A stretch of DNA of 64,000 nucleotides from Microbotryum silenes-acaulis (Eukaryota; Basidiomycota; Microbotryomycetes; Microbotryales; Microbotryaceae): NCBI GenBank assembly GCA_003665825.1, contig QPFY01000002.1, forward strand, positions 1,116,001 through 1,180,000, read 5' to 3'. Made by a program: the position numbers and the translations under genes. Below the pieces are notes generated by a model. It saw nothing but the letters and a program-made list of their open reading frames with translations. It was not told the origin of the DNA and did no database searches. Positions 33,600 through 47,620 of the stretch are shown piece by piece (within the stretch, counting starts at the first letter, position 1; the number at the start of each line of letters is the position of its first letter).

Positions 33600-33759
33600 T
33601 TAACTAGTTTGATGATTTTTTTCTATTCAGAGGGCTGAATATGAACCCAAGATGTGGTTCTGTGATACCTTGCGGTAACCCTTGCATTATTGCATCTTTC
33701 CTTGGGGAATTACAATATTGGTATATCTATATATGCGTCAATTTATTATATTCACGCGA

Positions 33760-34985
33760 CTATAACAGCTCGGCACGTTTGTTCTCGGGCCATTCGAGAG
33801 AATAAGCCTGTCCTCCCCCCATCCCAGCGGCTTCCCACTCCCTGATCGATGTGAGCGCCGCGTCACCCCAGTTGAACGATTCGTCGGCGTCGGTAGGTCG
33901 GTCGACAAAGATCATGAAGGCCTCGTTGACTTCGGCGATAAACTTTGCCGAGACGGCTCTGCACGGGCCCAGCATTGAGGGGGAAGGGGATTAGGGGTAT
34001 TTTGCCACGAGGAACGAGCCCGAACCCACTGCTTGAGCAATGATCGACTAACCCCTGAATGAACGAGCGGAGGGGCGAATAAAAATCATTGACGTTGAGC
34101 AGCATCACCGCTGCGGCGAAGAAGCGAAAAGCGATTCAGACTTGCTGCAGCTACAAAATGGGATAGCGACAAGCCTTCACTCACGCTTTCGGTCTTTGGT
34201 TTCATCAGTGTCCCGGCGTCGAGTCGTGCATTAATCGTTGTAAGAGGAGGTCGTGCATTTAATCGTTGTAAGAGGAGGGGACGCATCCGCGCGGTTGGGC
34301 TCAGTCAGGGGTCATGTAACTCGGCGTTGTCACATCCAAAGATCATCAACCCCGAACTCACGAATCCCAAGTTGTGTCCACGTGGACGCCTCGGCACACT
34401 CTTCCAGCGTCCCGAACCCCCCGGGTAGACCGATGAAGGCGTCGCATTCGCTGGCCATGATTTGCTTGCGCTCGTGCATCGACGCCGTGTTGGTTTCTTT
34501 GAACCGCGGGTTCGTCGGGATCGAACCTAGTGGCGCCTCCGCTGCAAGGAACTGGAACAGTTATATGGGGCCGAGGTCCGAGTCAGCAAAAGGGGGAGGA
34601 AAATTGGGGCAAGGAGAGATGCGGGGTTCCTCGTGCTTCTCTAGGCGAAGTTACCGCGACGGGGATGATGCCATGAACTTTGCCGCCGGCTTCGAGGCAC
34701 GCCGTGGATACGGCTCCCATTAAGCCTTTGGTACCTCCACCACTGAAGGATGGGCGAGCATTAGGCCGAATCGGGCAAGAAGCCACATGTCAAGTTGATC
34801 AGCGAAATAAAAAGACATTGCAATCTACTGGAGATGTTGCAAACTACTCACTAAATGAGACGCAGCCCGGCCTTCGCAATGGCCACCCCCACTTCCTTGG
34901 CCGCTCGCTCATACATGGGATCATCGCCAGACGAGGAGCCGCAAAAGACGGTGATGCCTCGAGAGTTGAGTTCTATCGAGCCCAT
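33760..34985 (-). CDS. LOG-family cytokinin riboside 5'-monophosphate phosphoribohydrolase
   Basis: Six exons (34852-34985, 34655-34742, 34362-34551, 34185-34193, 34053-34110, 33760-33958) give 225 residues. Motifs in order are [57 protein letters not shown] and the diagnostic [10 protein letters not shown] 9-nt microexon (ACCGAAAGC) then joins LGI to [20 protein letters not shown], exactly the family's LGIHxKPVxLLNV. The family cleaves the N-glycosidic bond of nucleoside 5'-monophosphates. In plants it activates cytokinins, while in fungi many members have undefined substrates, so physiological cytokinin production is not implied. The C-terminal [17 protein letters not shown] is not diagnostic. 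Convergent with the methyltransferase gene. Confidence 0.88.
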
Positions 34986-35230
34986 GTTTTTTTGGTTTTT
35001 CGGTTGAAGAAGAGCGTCGTGTGAAGGACAGAGAGGAGATGACGGATGCCGCGCGGTGACGGCGGACTCTCGCGTTCGAGAGCTTGAGAGAAAGAGCGCG
35101 TGTTTGCGAGACGTGCAAATTTATGCGGATTGGGAGTCAAGGGAGAGCGAATGAGCCGTGGATGGGCATATCCGGTTGAGTAACACCGGTGCCGGCTGGC
35201 GATGGGGCAAGGTCGTGCACGCGTGCACTG

Positions 35231-35469
35231 GCACCGTCGACCCTACGGGAAATCCGCGCAACCGCAGTTGACCGCGGTTGGACGATGGCGCCGAAGTTAA
35301 CGGTCGGACCGCGGTGCCCGCGGTTGCGCGGATTCGCAACTGCGGTTGCAACTGCACGAGTTTTTATTATTTTTTATTTGATAGACTTCATTAAAAGCAT
35401 AATTATATTAATACCTAGAAATCTTCGGAAAAGTCGGAGGGAATGCTTTTACGCACACTGGCAGAAGCC
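35231..35469 (-). repeat. Composite repeat, copy A (LINE 3' tail plus CCGCGG palindromes)
   Basis: Reading the minus strand, the unit has four parts in order. First comes a 96-bp LINE 3' end (35374-35469). Second is an A-rich tail (35355-35373). Third is a stretch of imperfect copies of the 12-bp palindrome CAACCGCGGTTG and its variants CAACTGCGGTTG and GACCGCGGTTG. Fourth is a boundary block GTCAACTGCGGTTGCGCGG followed by ATTTCCCGTAGGG. Copy B at 39913-40207 has the same blocks in the same order on the other strand. The two copies therefore form an inverted pair about 4.7 kb apart around the Tnp2-type transposase remnant. Confidence 0.7.
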
Positions 35470-35689
35470 GTCGCCAACTTGGGAATGCTCCATTACGCCC
35501 TGCAATTCTCAGCTGGCTCGTAGACTAAGCGAGAACAGCCTGACTTTAAGACCTTACCTAGTGCAGCAAACAACTCGTGATATAGTCTCGAGTGGTGCCC
35601 TAATTACTACATCAACCTAAGAATGTGTAACATCTCCAGATGAAGATGTGGTGGTCTTGGAATTGGACAAGGTTTCTAAAGGATTGAAG

Positions 35690-38600
35690 CTAATGAGCAA
35701 TTGGAAAAACCGCGTCCCTGTATCTTCCGGACGACCGAACGGAGAGCGCTCTGCCTCGTGTCAGTGACAGGCGTCGACTCGGCGCAGAGGGGTCGCAGTT
35801 GAATGTGGAAACACAGATATCGCTGTCACAGCTGGCCCTGCGCCTTGCGCAAGCTCGGCCGCGGTGGGAGGCGGCCGCATCGTATTCGGGATGATGGACA
35901 CGAGTTGGCGGAGACGCTCGATGCCGATCAGGCTGAGGGTGCGAGGACCATCCTTTCATTGTAGGTATGTCGTACTTGAGTCGAAGGATCATCATCATGT
36001 TCCGCATCTCCGCCGAATTCATGCCAGACTCGACGGGTTTTGACTTACTTTTCATTCCCCCTTTGATGTAACCCATCATCGTCTCCGTTCCGCAAGCCGA
36101 GTACTCACGAAGCGGCCCCATTCTTTTCATAACATCGGGACCGTGCATAAGACGATGATTTGTGGCGGGGAACAGATGAAGAAACTCGGGATGATGTAGC
36201 AGCGTCTGTTCGATGAGAACATAGAGGTAGGTGTACGTGATGGAAACCTCGCCCCTTTCATCGAGCTCGTACAGACGAAGTTGTTCGAGCTGGTCCACGT
36301 CCGGTAGGCGATCGAAAAAGTCAACGAAATTGTCGATGAAGACACCGGTCTTCATCGCCGCAAACGTTCAAGTTCGCCTGATATCCCCGTGCGACGCCGC
36401 AGCGATTCGAGCTTGGTCGGGTGTCGTTTCATTGTTTCAACCACCCGACGGTAGTGCTTGTAGTTGCGCTCGTTATCCAGTCGAACGTCCTGCCCACCAG
36501 GGGTTTGGAATGTCGTGACGGTGTCGACAAGCCCAGCCCACTCGGGATGGTCGAGCACCAATACGATCACTCCCTCGTCGTTTTCGAACGCTTTCGCATG
36601 AGGAACACAGAACGGCAGATAGCCTTTGGTGTTTCCAGGTGCGTAATGAGGAATGCTGATGATCGAGCAGATCAAGCGCGAAGCGAGGCCTCTTGCTCCC
36701 ACGAGGTTTCCAAGGGCTGCTTGCTCCAGCGTGTCGGCTATGCAAGCCACGATCCTGTCTCTGCAAAGCACGTGCCTGTCCCGAGCGGCTGAAAAGGATG
36801 AACGCTCCCCTTCGAAGATGTGGAGCTGTTGACAGAGTGCTTCGAGGAATGACTGCTCGTCTTTGGGGGTTTGAGGGCCGTCCACGGAGATGACAAAGTG
36901 CGATGATAGCTTCCAACGAAGTTCGGGGGGAAGGGTCATGGGTATCACCCCAGAGATGTGGGCGTTGACCTTGCGATTGGCGTTGGAGTGCGCGAGCACT
37001 TCGGTTCCGTCGGAGAAGGTTGCAAGAGGGATGTCATCCGGCTTGAGATCGCCGTTTGCGTAAAGCGTCGGTGCGTGTAAGCCGTCGACCCATCGCCTCA
37101 CGACCGGGTAAGAGCCCGAGCCACCTGACGCCTTGTGCAAGTCGACGACCTCGTCGCTCGGCTTGGCATTGGCGAGGGTAGGGCCGATTACTGGGTGTGC
37201 ACGAAGCACGCTAACAAAAGGGGCGGGGTCATAAAAGCGCTGCGTTGACCGTTCAATCTTCTCGCCATTCTTGCCCAGCGTGAAACGTTTCTCGCGGCAC
37301 CCGGGCGTCGGACACTCCTCAAGGTCTTGGAGTCGTTTGGCGCCATAGGAGACGTGACCTTTGGGGTGTTGGAATCAACGATGATCCCCAAATGATCAAC
37401 AAAAGAAGAAGAACGGCTGGACTAGGAGTCGAACCTGGGTCGCTTCCATTCATTGGAAAAGCTTTGACCAACTAAGCTATCCGGCCCCTGATATCAGTGC
37501 AAGGTCTACTAACACCTTCAACACTTCCCCTTAGACCTTTGCACTGCTGCCAGGCTATTGCAATTTGTCAACTCTAAGTCCCAATTGGACTCTGTGTCAA
37601 CCTTCTGCGGCAGCTCCGGTAACTCTGTGCGGCGTCACTGGGAAGATTTACAAGCAAGGTTCTATAATAGATCCTCACATGGGGCACTTTCCGACCTCCA
37701 CAGTTCTGAAGCCGGTGAGATGTCGTATCGTTCGGACCATTTTGTATTCGGACATTCGCTGAGGTTGGCGTCGTGGCAGGTGTAGGTGCGCAGCAATATG
37801 GGGAGGTCAGTCCAAGCGTCCCTCGAAAGCGAATGGTCCCGCTTGAACATGTAGAGTTGTAGCTTTGCAAGGTCATGGCCGGAAGCGTTCGACTATGAAG
37901 TCCTGTATAAGGTAGTTACTGCATCAGCCCTCGTGTTTGTGTCAAACTGGACGACTTGAAGGACAGCAAGACTTTGAATCACCTTCGGCATCAAGCTCGG
38001 CGAGATGAGCCTCAAGCGCGGCAATCTCATCTTCAGCGGGCTCGGGCTCATCTCCCTCCCCTTGGACATCCTCTTCCTCTCCCGCGCCTCCCAGCTCGTT
38101 CTCATCACTTTGCGTTTCACCCGCACGGGAGTCCGTGTCACTGGTATCTCTGTCACCATCATGTTCCTCCTGCGCTTCCGAGCCCCATTCGAGTTCCAGA
38201 TCGTCGAGCTCCTTCGGACCGCGCATCTCCTCTTCGTCTACGACCACCTCTTCTCCCTCGTCATCTGCGGCTTCATTGAGGTTTCCTGGGAGATCGTCTT
38301 CGTCCCGTTTTCGTCCGCCCCTCCGCCGAATTCTCGATCCATATCATCGGCGTTATCGTCATCGACCGCCATTGGGATCGCGTGACCGACCGCTGCCGGC
38401 AAAAGACGTCCCCGAAGGTCAGAATGGAGATTGGCCAAGATGAGTGAAGTCGTTGACGGACCTGGTGTAGCCCCCTTTCGCTTCCAGCACTTCGCTAGTT
38501 CTTTCGCGCCTGCGCCTGGCCGTTGCTGTTTAACGTCCTTTTTGAGATGCGCTGTCCAGGTTCTTCTTGCAAGCCAGGCTCCAGACTTAGACCGGCACAC

Positions 38601-38776
38601 TGAGCAGACGCAGTACCTCCATTCACTGTAGTGTGCTTGTCGTGCTCGGGCAGTTCGACAAGACCGCTCAACGGACGTGTGTCTGCGACCTTCTTCTGGA
38701 CGCGGTTGATTTGTGCTTGCTCGATCTGCTGTGTGCGCTGCGCAACTAGGTCTGGTTCGACTCTGCTGTGAGACAT
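35690..38776 (-). pseudogene. Tnp2/CACTA-type DNA transposase remnant
   Basis: Pieces of one transposase can be read in order on the minus strand but in changing frames. Near 38612-38530 is a zinc-type motif, YCVCSVCRSKSGAWLARRTW then TAHLKKD. Near 37850-37700 is YMFKRD-type sequence with LSRDAWTDLPILLRTY. Near 37330 is LEECPTPGCREKRF. From 37209 to 36352 is LPPELRWKLSSHF, VDGPQTPKDEQSFLEALCQQ and LVGARGLASRLICSI, matching the core of basidiomycete Tnp2 transposases (LPPExRxKxxxx, GPxxPKDxxSFLxPL). From 36355 to about 35960 is a DUF4218-like block (NHRLMHGPDVMKRMGPLREY, MMGYIKGGMKSKSKP). The two longest frames overlap by the 4 bases ATGA at 36352-36355, a frameshift. An acidic block lies around 37960-38250. 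No intact copy remains and no terminal inverted repeats were identified with certainty. Confidence 0.65.
37415..37486 (-). tRNA. tRNA-like sequence, possibly a tRNA pseudogene
   Basis: 72 nt on the minus strand show an intact A box (TAGCTTAGTTGG) and an intact B box (GGTTCGACTCC). The D stem is GCTT/AAGC and a T-run lies just downstream. The acceptor stem GGCCGGA/TCCAGCC has one C-A mismatch, and the T stem CCAGG/CCTAG has another. The anticodon arm TTTCC-AATGAAT-GGAAG pairs, but it has A instead of the near-universal T at position 33. Its literal anticodon is TGA (Ser), yet the long variable arm of tRNA-Ser is missing. I therefore cannot assign an identity. It lies inside the transposase remnant. 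Confidence 0.4.
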
Positions 38777-39912
38777 GACAGAACCAGTGTGTGACTGACG
38801 CCTCGGAAGAGAGGATATGGCGTGACCACCGTAGGGAGAGAAAGAGGGGGCGGAAAGGCACCCAGTAGCGACCGCTGGAGGCGCCCGTCACCGGGTCAGC
38901 GTTGTCGCGGCTCGACTAATCTCCGCCACGCCAGCTAGGAGCGTTCGCTTCCGAATTCGCCCCTCTCCTCTCGCTCCCCCACGCAACTTGCCACGCCGCC
39001 TCGTTCGCACCTCGGCCTTCTGCGGCTGCGTTCAGCACCTGTAGGGACAGGTGCGTTCCGCACTCCCAAGACTACCTCCCAGCTGACGAAGCATTCCGTC
39101 TTGCTGGGCGTTTACAGCTGCGAGCAGCTCGTCTCAAACCCTCGACGTGGCTCGCCTTGAGTAACTCGGGGTGAGTGCCTGGATACATCTGCGCTTGTTG
39201 CGACATGTACTCTGCATTCTTATTCCTACAACCCAGTTGTACGGGCATATAGCTCTGTAAGCCCTTGTTGGGCAACACAGCACGCTGATTGCACAGCTCT
39301 CAGCCGAACCTTTGCCTCCTCTCGCGCCTTCTGCGCCGATCCGTCCTTATACAGTGACTTGTCTTGTCGCAAAGGCATGCTGAGCCGATCGATGGACTTA
39401 TCCTTACGGTTATCCAAGCTCGACGAGGAGATGTTTAAGATGTGTACAGGCATATTTCAGGACCTGATGTTGAACTATAGGGTAAGTCTCCAGTTCGCTC
39501 CTACACTATGGCCGGGCTGATTCTGATCCATCGCGCAACAGCAGGCGTGCGTCCGATGATCGACTCTTCGAGTTTGATCAGTCGAGTGAGTCAGCCACCA
39601 GACTGAGTCTGAGCTGATCCACTGAATATAGCACGACACTCATCATCAGCCTTGTGTGTCATTGACAGGTTTAGTGGCAAGATTCGAGGGTGGAAGGTGA
39701 GTCGGCGTTGCTGGGCCCGAGTCGTCGAGCCGATCCGACTTAGCGATTTCACGAGTTGAGGCCGAGCGCCTCATCAGGCTCAAGGTTCGTCTCTTGGTTC
39801 GAGTCGTATGCTTGATATAATGCAATGGCATCGGCAGTGGCACTTCACTATATCTTTACTGTACATGCAAAGGAGAGCGAAGAAAGGGATAGTATAGGCT
39901 ACTACATTATTA
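38777..39912. other. Intergenic with unassigned splice-like signals
   Basis: No gene is firmly supported. On the plus strand, several short open segments are followed by consensus donors. One is the segment from ATG 39379 ending LMLNYR before GTAAGT. A second ends GWK before GTGAGT near 39700. The last is AERLIRLK before GTTCGT near 39785. They could be exons of a gene truncated by the repeat at 39913, but no family is recognised. Confidence 0.3.
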
Positions 39913-40207
39913 CAACCGCGGTTATGTGTGGTTGCAACCGCGGTCACAAAAGTTCAACCGCGGTCGTGCAGTTGTAACCGCAATCACTTGATCTACTACA
40001 ACTGCGGTTAGTGCGGTTGCGACCGCGGTTGCCACTGCATTCCCTCCGACTTTTCCAAAGGTTTCTAGGTATTAATATAATTATACTGCTATTGAAATCT
40101 ATCAAATAAACATAAAAAAAGTCGCGACTGCGGTTGGGTATTTTGCCGACGTCTGTTCCACCAGCAAGTCAACTGCGGTGGCGCGGATTTCCCGTAGGGC
40201 ACCGTCG
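39913..40207 (+). repeat. Composite repeat, copy B (inverted relative to copy A)
   Basis: On the plus strand, CCGCGG-centred palindromic motifs (CAACCGCGGTTA, CAACCGCGGTCA, CAACCGCGGTCG, CAACTGCGGTTA, GACCGCGGTTG) fill 39913-40030. The LINE 3' end begins at 40037 (GCATTCCCTCCGAC), runs to ATCAAATAAA and an A-rich tail ending at 40120. More motif follows, ending with GTCAACTGCGGTGGCGCGG and ATTTCCCGTAGGG. The LINE piece and everything after it match copy A on the opposite strand. The motif-rich part before the LINE piece is found only here. Confidence 0.7.
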
Positions 40208-40534
40208 TGAGACAGCAAGCAGCATTTTCGCGATTAATCAAAAAAGTCGAACAGATCCCGTAACCATAGATCTGAACAAGCTTTCTTTCTGCAAGCCTGT
40301 CTCACCGTGACTCCTCTCCCCAGCACAACTTGTGCCACCTGCCTAAAAGTCCGTCGGCCTTGCCCAAGATACTCGCCCGACGCGCCCGCTGGCCCACCCA
40401 CTGGGCACCCAGTCTGAGGCGAAGTCCACGCGAGACATCGCGAGACCGCGCCAGCAGCAGCGCGTTCGGGCGCATCGTAGCGCGCACAACTCATGCTCTT
40501 GCCCTCGTTCGACGGCGACTCATCGCACTACAAC
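40208..40534. other. PAP1 upstream region
   Basis: This is the promoter and 5' UTR side of PAP1. A shared in-frame upstream ATG at 40493 would extend the protein by 14 residues. Nothing else is seen. Confidence 0.4.
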
Positions 40535-43730
<3,196 letters not shown>

Positions 43731-44999
43731 TGACCAGCGCTTTTCGAACTCCGCTAGGTAACAAAAAGGGAAGAGGAGAGGCGGTCCGGTTCGGCATCGG
43801 CGGCTTGCTCGGGACCTGAAGGGGGTCCCGGATTGAATCCAGTGCAGGCTAGGCTTCCTCAGTTTGCTTCCTTGTCGTTGACGCATTCTCCTCGCAGCAT
43901 ACGTTGCACGAGCCGTGTCTGTTTCACTTCTTCCTCTTTCTGTCTTCTTCCCCTTCCTGTAGCGCTGTGACTGCGTTGTAGACACTCAACTTCCCGGCGT
44001 CGCCGTCGCGACTGGTCGCCCCTTGTCGTTGACGGAGGCGTCAGAAGCGCTTGTCTCATTTGTGCGCGCGCGATCGAGCTTTTTTGGATCCGCTCGTCTC
44101 ATGAGCATCCTGTCACTCTGCTGTAGTCCTCTTACTGCGCTGTCTGTAATCTCAACACCACAAACTCGATGCCCACGGTCTGTTCTCCGACTATTCTCTC
44201 ATTAAGTCTTAGCGAGATGTTTCGGCCTCGAGGTGATTTGGCTTGGATAGGGGATGGACCTGGGATCAGACGAGGAGCGAGCAACGAGGCAAGCCCACTT
44301 TGGATTTCCCACCCCTTCCACCACTCGCTCCGATTCTCCCCCACCGCCGCCGCCGTCGATAGGAAGCCTCCAACTTTCGTCGCCGGATTGCACCACAACA
44401 AGGGTCTACAACAGCAATTGCGAGACGTGACGCTATAGAACAGTTGCATGAGATGTAATAACATATGCCATGGCGGGGCTCAGATGCAATACATGACGCT
44501 GCATCGACCTTTGAACCGAGGCGAGGTCATCGAGCGACGGTCGATCAAGGTCGACGATTCGGACGGAGCTCGAGCTCGAGCTCGGAGCCTTGTTGTTTGT
44601 CCAAACCGCCGACGATTTCTTTGATCGCGGGAATTGAGGGCAAAGGGGAGGAGGGCCGCGCGAGGGAAGGGCCATGTTTTGGGGCAGTGAGACCAACAGG
44701 GGTCGAGCGAAAAAGCTGATGACCGAAACATGAAAACGGAATGATCAACAGCAAGCAAATGCAAGCGACCTAGGTCGAGGCGGGTCCTGACACGGGGGCA
44801 AGGCTCACGCGCGCCCGACGTCGGGATTGCTCCTCTCCTTCCTACCTACCACTCGCTCGCTCACCTTGCTCTTCGCTTTCTTGCTCACTCGCAAACCCAA
44901 ACAACCCGCGCTCAAAGTTTCATCTGCCTTCGCCTCCGAAGCCAATCTTCCACCATTCTCTCCACACTTCAGAATTTTATCGCGTCACCGATCAAAGCA
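43731..44999. other. Intergenic, PAP1 3' flank and histone H1 promoter
   Basis: 1.27 kb without a supportable gene. Short frames on both strands are low-complexity. The last 180 bp before the H1 ATG are pyrimidine-rich (CTCGCTCGCTCACC and similar). A GAGCTC direct repeat lies at about 44563-44585. Confidence 0.4.
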
Positions 45000-47620
45000 A
45001 TGGCTGGTGTAACCAAGACCCCCAAGGCTTCCACCACGAAGAAGTCGTCGACCCCGACCGCTGCTGCGGCCACTGCTCCCAAAGCCGCCGCCGTCGCGAA
45101 GCCTTTGGCCGCCAAGAAGCCTACCAAGCCCGCCGGTCCTTCTTACGAGGACATGATCACTGTCAGTACCTCTTGCTGCACTACATGTCAATGTCACTAT
45201 CGAGTCGCAAAACGTGCTGTAGAACGCGTGTATCGGCGCTGATTTGAACTCGCGCGTCATCCCCACCCACCCCACCGGTCTCGTCCGGTGTTGCCAACCC
45301 CGACCGCTGCGTCGTCGCTCCCTCGCCCGCGCTCTCTCTCCGAACAGGCCGCTATCAAGGCAGAAGGCGATGCTCGCAGCGGTGCCTCGAGGCCCGTGAT
45401 CAAGAAGTGAGTCGAGCTGTCTTTGCTATCGTATGTGTTGTCAAGTGGTGCACGTGTTGTTGTGCCTTGTGACGGACCGCGATTCACCCGAGACGTCTGA
45501 CCCCATTCTTGGCCGCGCGCGCGTGCGCGCCTCGAATGTAAACAACGGGGCTCGCCCCCTCGTGATCTCGACGGTCGATCTATGCGCGTGCTATCGACCG
45601 CCACACCCTATGTATCGACTTGATACGAGCTGTGCGATCACGATTCAACACTTGTTTATCATACTTGAGATGTCTTGTTCTGACCATGCCCTGCCTTCTT
45701 TCCCTGTACCGCTTCGTTCTCTTCGTCGCGTGATTGCCCACCTCGCCGCCCCTCGTTCCCCTTCCCTACTCCGTCGTCACCTCAATCGCGTGCCCTCGTG
45801 CTCGTTTCAATGGATCGGCTACAATATCGCCATGATTTTAACCTCATCTTCGTGAATTGTATCTTTCATTACGATACGAATCAACCTCGCCGCCTCAAAA
45901 GGTACTTGCTCGCGACCTACAAGATGGCGGATGGCGCCGGCTTCGATTCCAAGATTGCCGCCGCGGTTCGTCGAGGTGCCGACAAGGGAACTTTCGACCT
46001 CCCCAAGGGCATTGGTGGCAAGATCAAGATTGGCAAGCCCTCCAAGGAGGTGAGTTCTCGGCAAAAATACAGTACTGTTCCCGAAAGCGAAGCGTGTGCA
46101 ATACACCTTGCAGCACGTTTGCATCCTCCGCCACCCGGAGCGCGCGTGCAACCGACTCGAGCTCAGGAGCTGATCCGGCTTCTTCTCCGTCTCTTCTACC
46201 CTTTGCATCGTCCTTGATCTACACGTTCTCCCGGTTTGCGCTGTGACTTGGTTGACTACAGAACGTCCCCGCCAAGAAACCCAAGAAGGCCGCTAGTGAC
46301 AAGAAGGTGCGTCGCTCGTCTTACCCACGCTGTCGCCGCGCTCCTTGAGCGACCCTCGCCTCGAGTTCGAGCTGACCTTGCTCACGTTCTGCGCACTTTC
46401 ACTCGATTATACAGGTGCTTACAAGTCCTCCGACTCTTGTTTGACCATCCAAATGACCATTTTTACTAATACAATGCCAATACATTGCAGCCTGTCGCTA
46501 AGAAGACCGCTGCCAAGAAGGTAAGCTCGTGCTTGTGCTCGAGTCGATGTGCTTCTCCGACTACCCTCACGCGGAGGCTGACTGGACTTGTCTTTCTTCC
46601 TGTTCCAGCCCGCTGCCAAGGCTACTGCTGCGAAGAAGGTACATTTTAATCTATTTCGCCGCGGTGTGGAGGAAATCCGTCGAGCCGTTCTGGAGCTAAC
46701 CGTTCCGATCCATCGCCCGTCTTCCTTCCCTCGCTCTTGCCGCACTCGGTCCTTGTGTACCACAGCCCGCCGGCGAGAAGAAGCCTTCCGCCAAGGTCAG
46801 TTGGTTGACTTGTTCCATCACACCACGTCGTCGATTACGTTGCTCATACAAACACCTTAAACGCCATCCCTCCCACTGTCAGGTTGCCGCTGCCAAAAAG
46901 CCTACAACCGTCGCGAAGAAGGCTCCCGCTGCCAAGAAGGCTGCCGGTGAGAAGAAGCCTGCCGCTGCCAAGGCAAGTCGAGCAGACGAGGTCGAGATGA
47001 TGTCTAGTGGTACCGGTGCTGATCACTCAAATGCGCTCCGTCGGAACGCGAACAGGCCGCCGGCGCGAAAAAGGTGCGCGACTGACACCCTAGCCCCTGT
47101 CTTTCGACCCCTGCGCAAGCCGCTGAACCTGGCCGTGCGTTCCCTCACAGACCCCCGCTGCCAAGAAGCCCGCCGCGGAGAAGAAACCCGCTGGTGAGAA
47201 GAAGCCTGCTGCCGCCAAGAAGGTACGTCAATCAATCACTTTGATATGTTACCGTCATTGTTGAACCGCTGTCGCTGACATGGCTGGGTGCGCTCAGGCC
47301 CCCGCTGCCAAGAAGGTCGCCGCGACGAAGAAGGTTGCCGGCGAGAAGAAGCCCGCCGCTAAGAAGACGGTCGCTGCCAAGTCGGTCGGTAAGTGAAAGA
47401 GTGATGCCATAATGTCACCTGTTCCACCTTCCGGGACATCGGACTGACGTATAATCTTCGTTGTTTGGGCTCCTTTCCAGCTAAGAAGGCTGCACCCGCC
47501 AAGGTATGCCGCCCGCTCCATCGGACTGTGTCGTTCTGTCCTATCTGCTGACGCCTTCGTTGTGTCTTTCTACTAATCCAGGCAAAGGCCGCGACCAAGC
47601 CGAAAGCTGCCAAGAAGTAA
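45000..47620 (+). CDS. HHO1: Linker histone H1 (13 exons)
   Basis: Thirteen exons: 45000-45161, 45348-45406, 45902-46049, 46262-46306, 46491-46520, 46609-46638, 46766-46795, 46883-46972, 47056-47073, 47151-47222, 47298-47388, 47481-47503 and 47582-47620, total 278 residues. The first three encode a K/A-rich N-terminus and one winged-helix globular domain: PSYEDMITAAIKAEGDARSG, ASRPVIKKYLLATY, and AAVRRGADKGTFDLPKGIGG with KIKIGKPSKE. The ten following small exons encode a (P/A)AAKK-type basic tail, several of them exactly 30 nt with 10 residues. Only one globular domain is seen, whereas S. cerevisiae Hho1 has two. Intron 8 (46973-47055) is GC-AG (AAG|GCAAGT). H1 binds linker DNA and compacts chromatin. 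The 495-nt intron 2 is the longest here. Confidence 0.93.
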
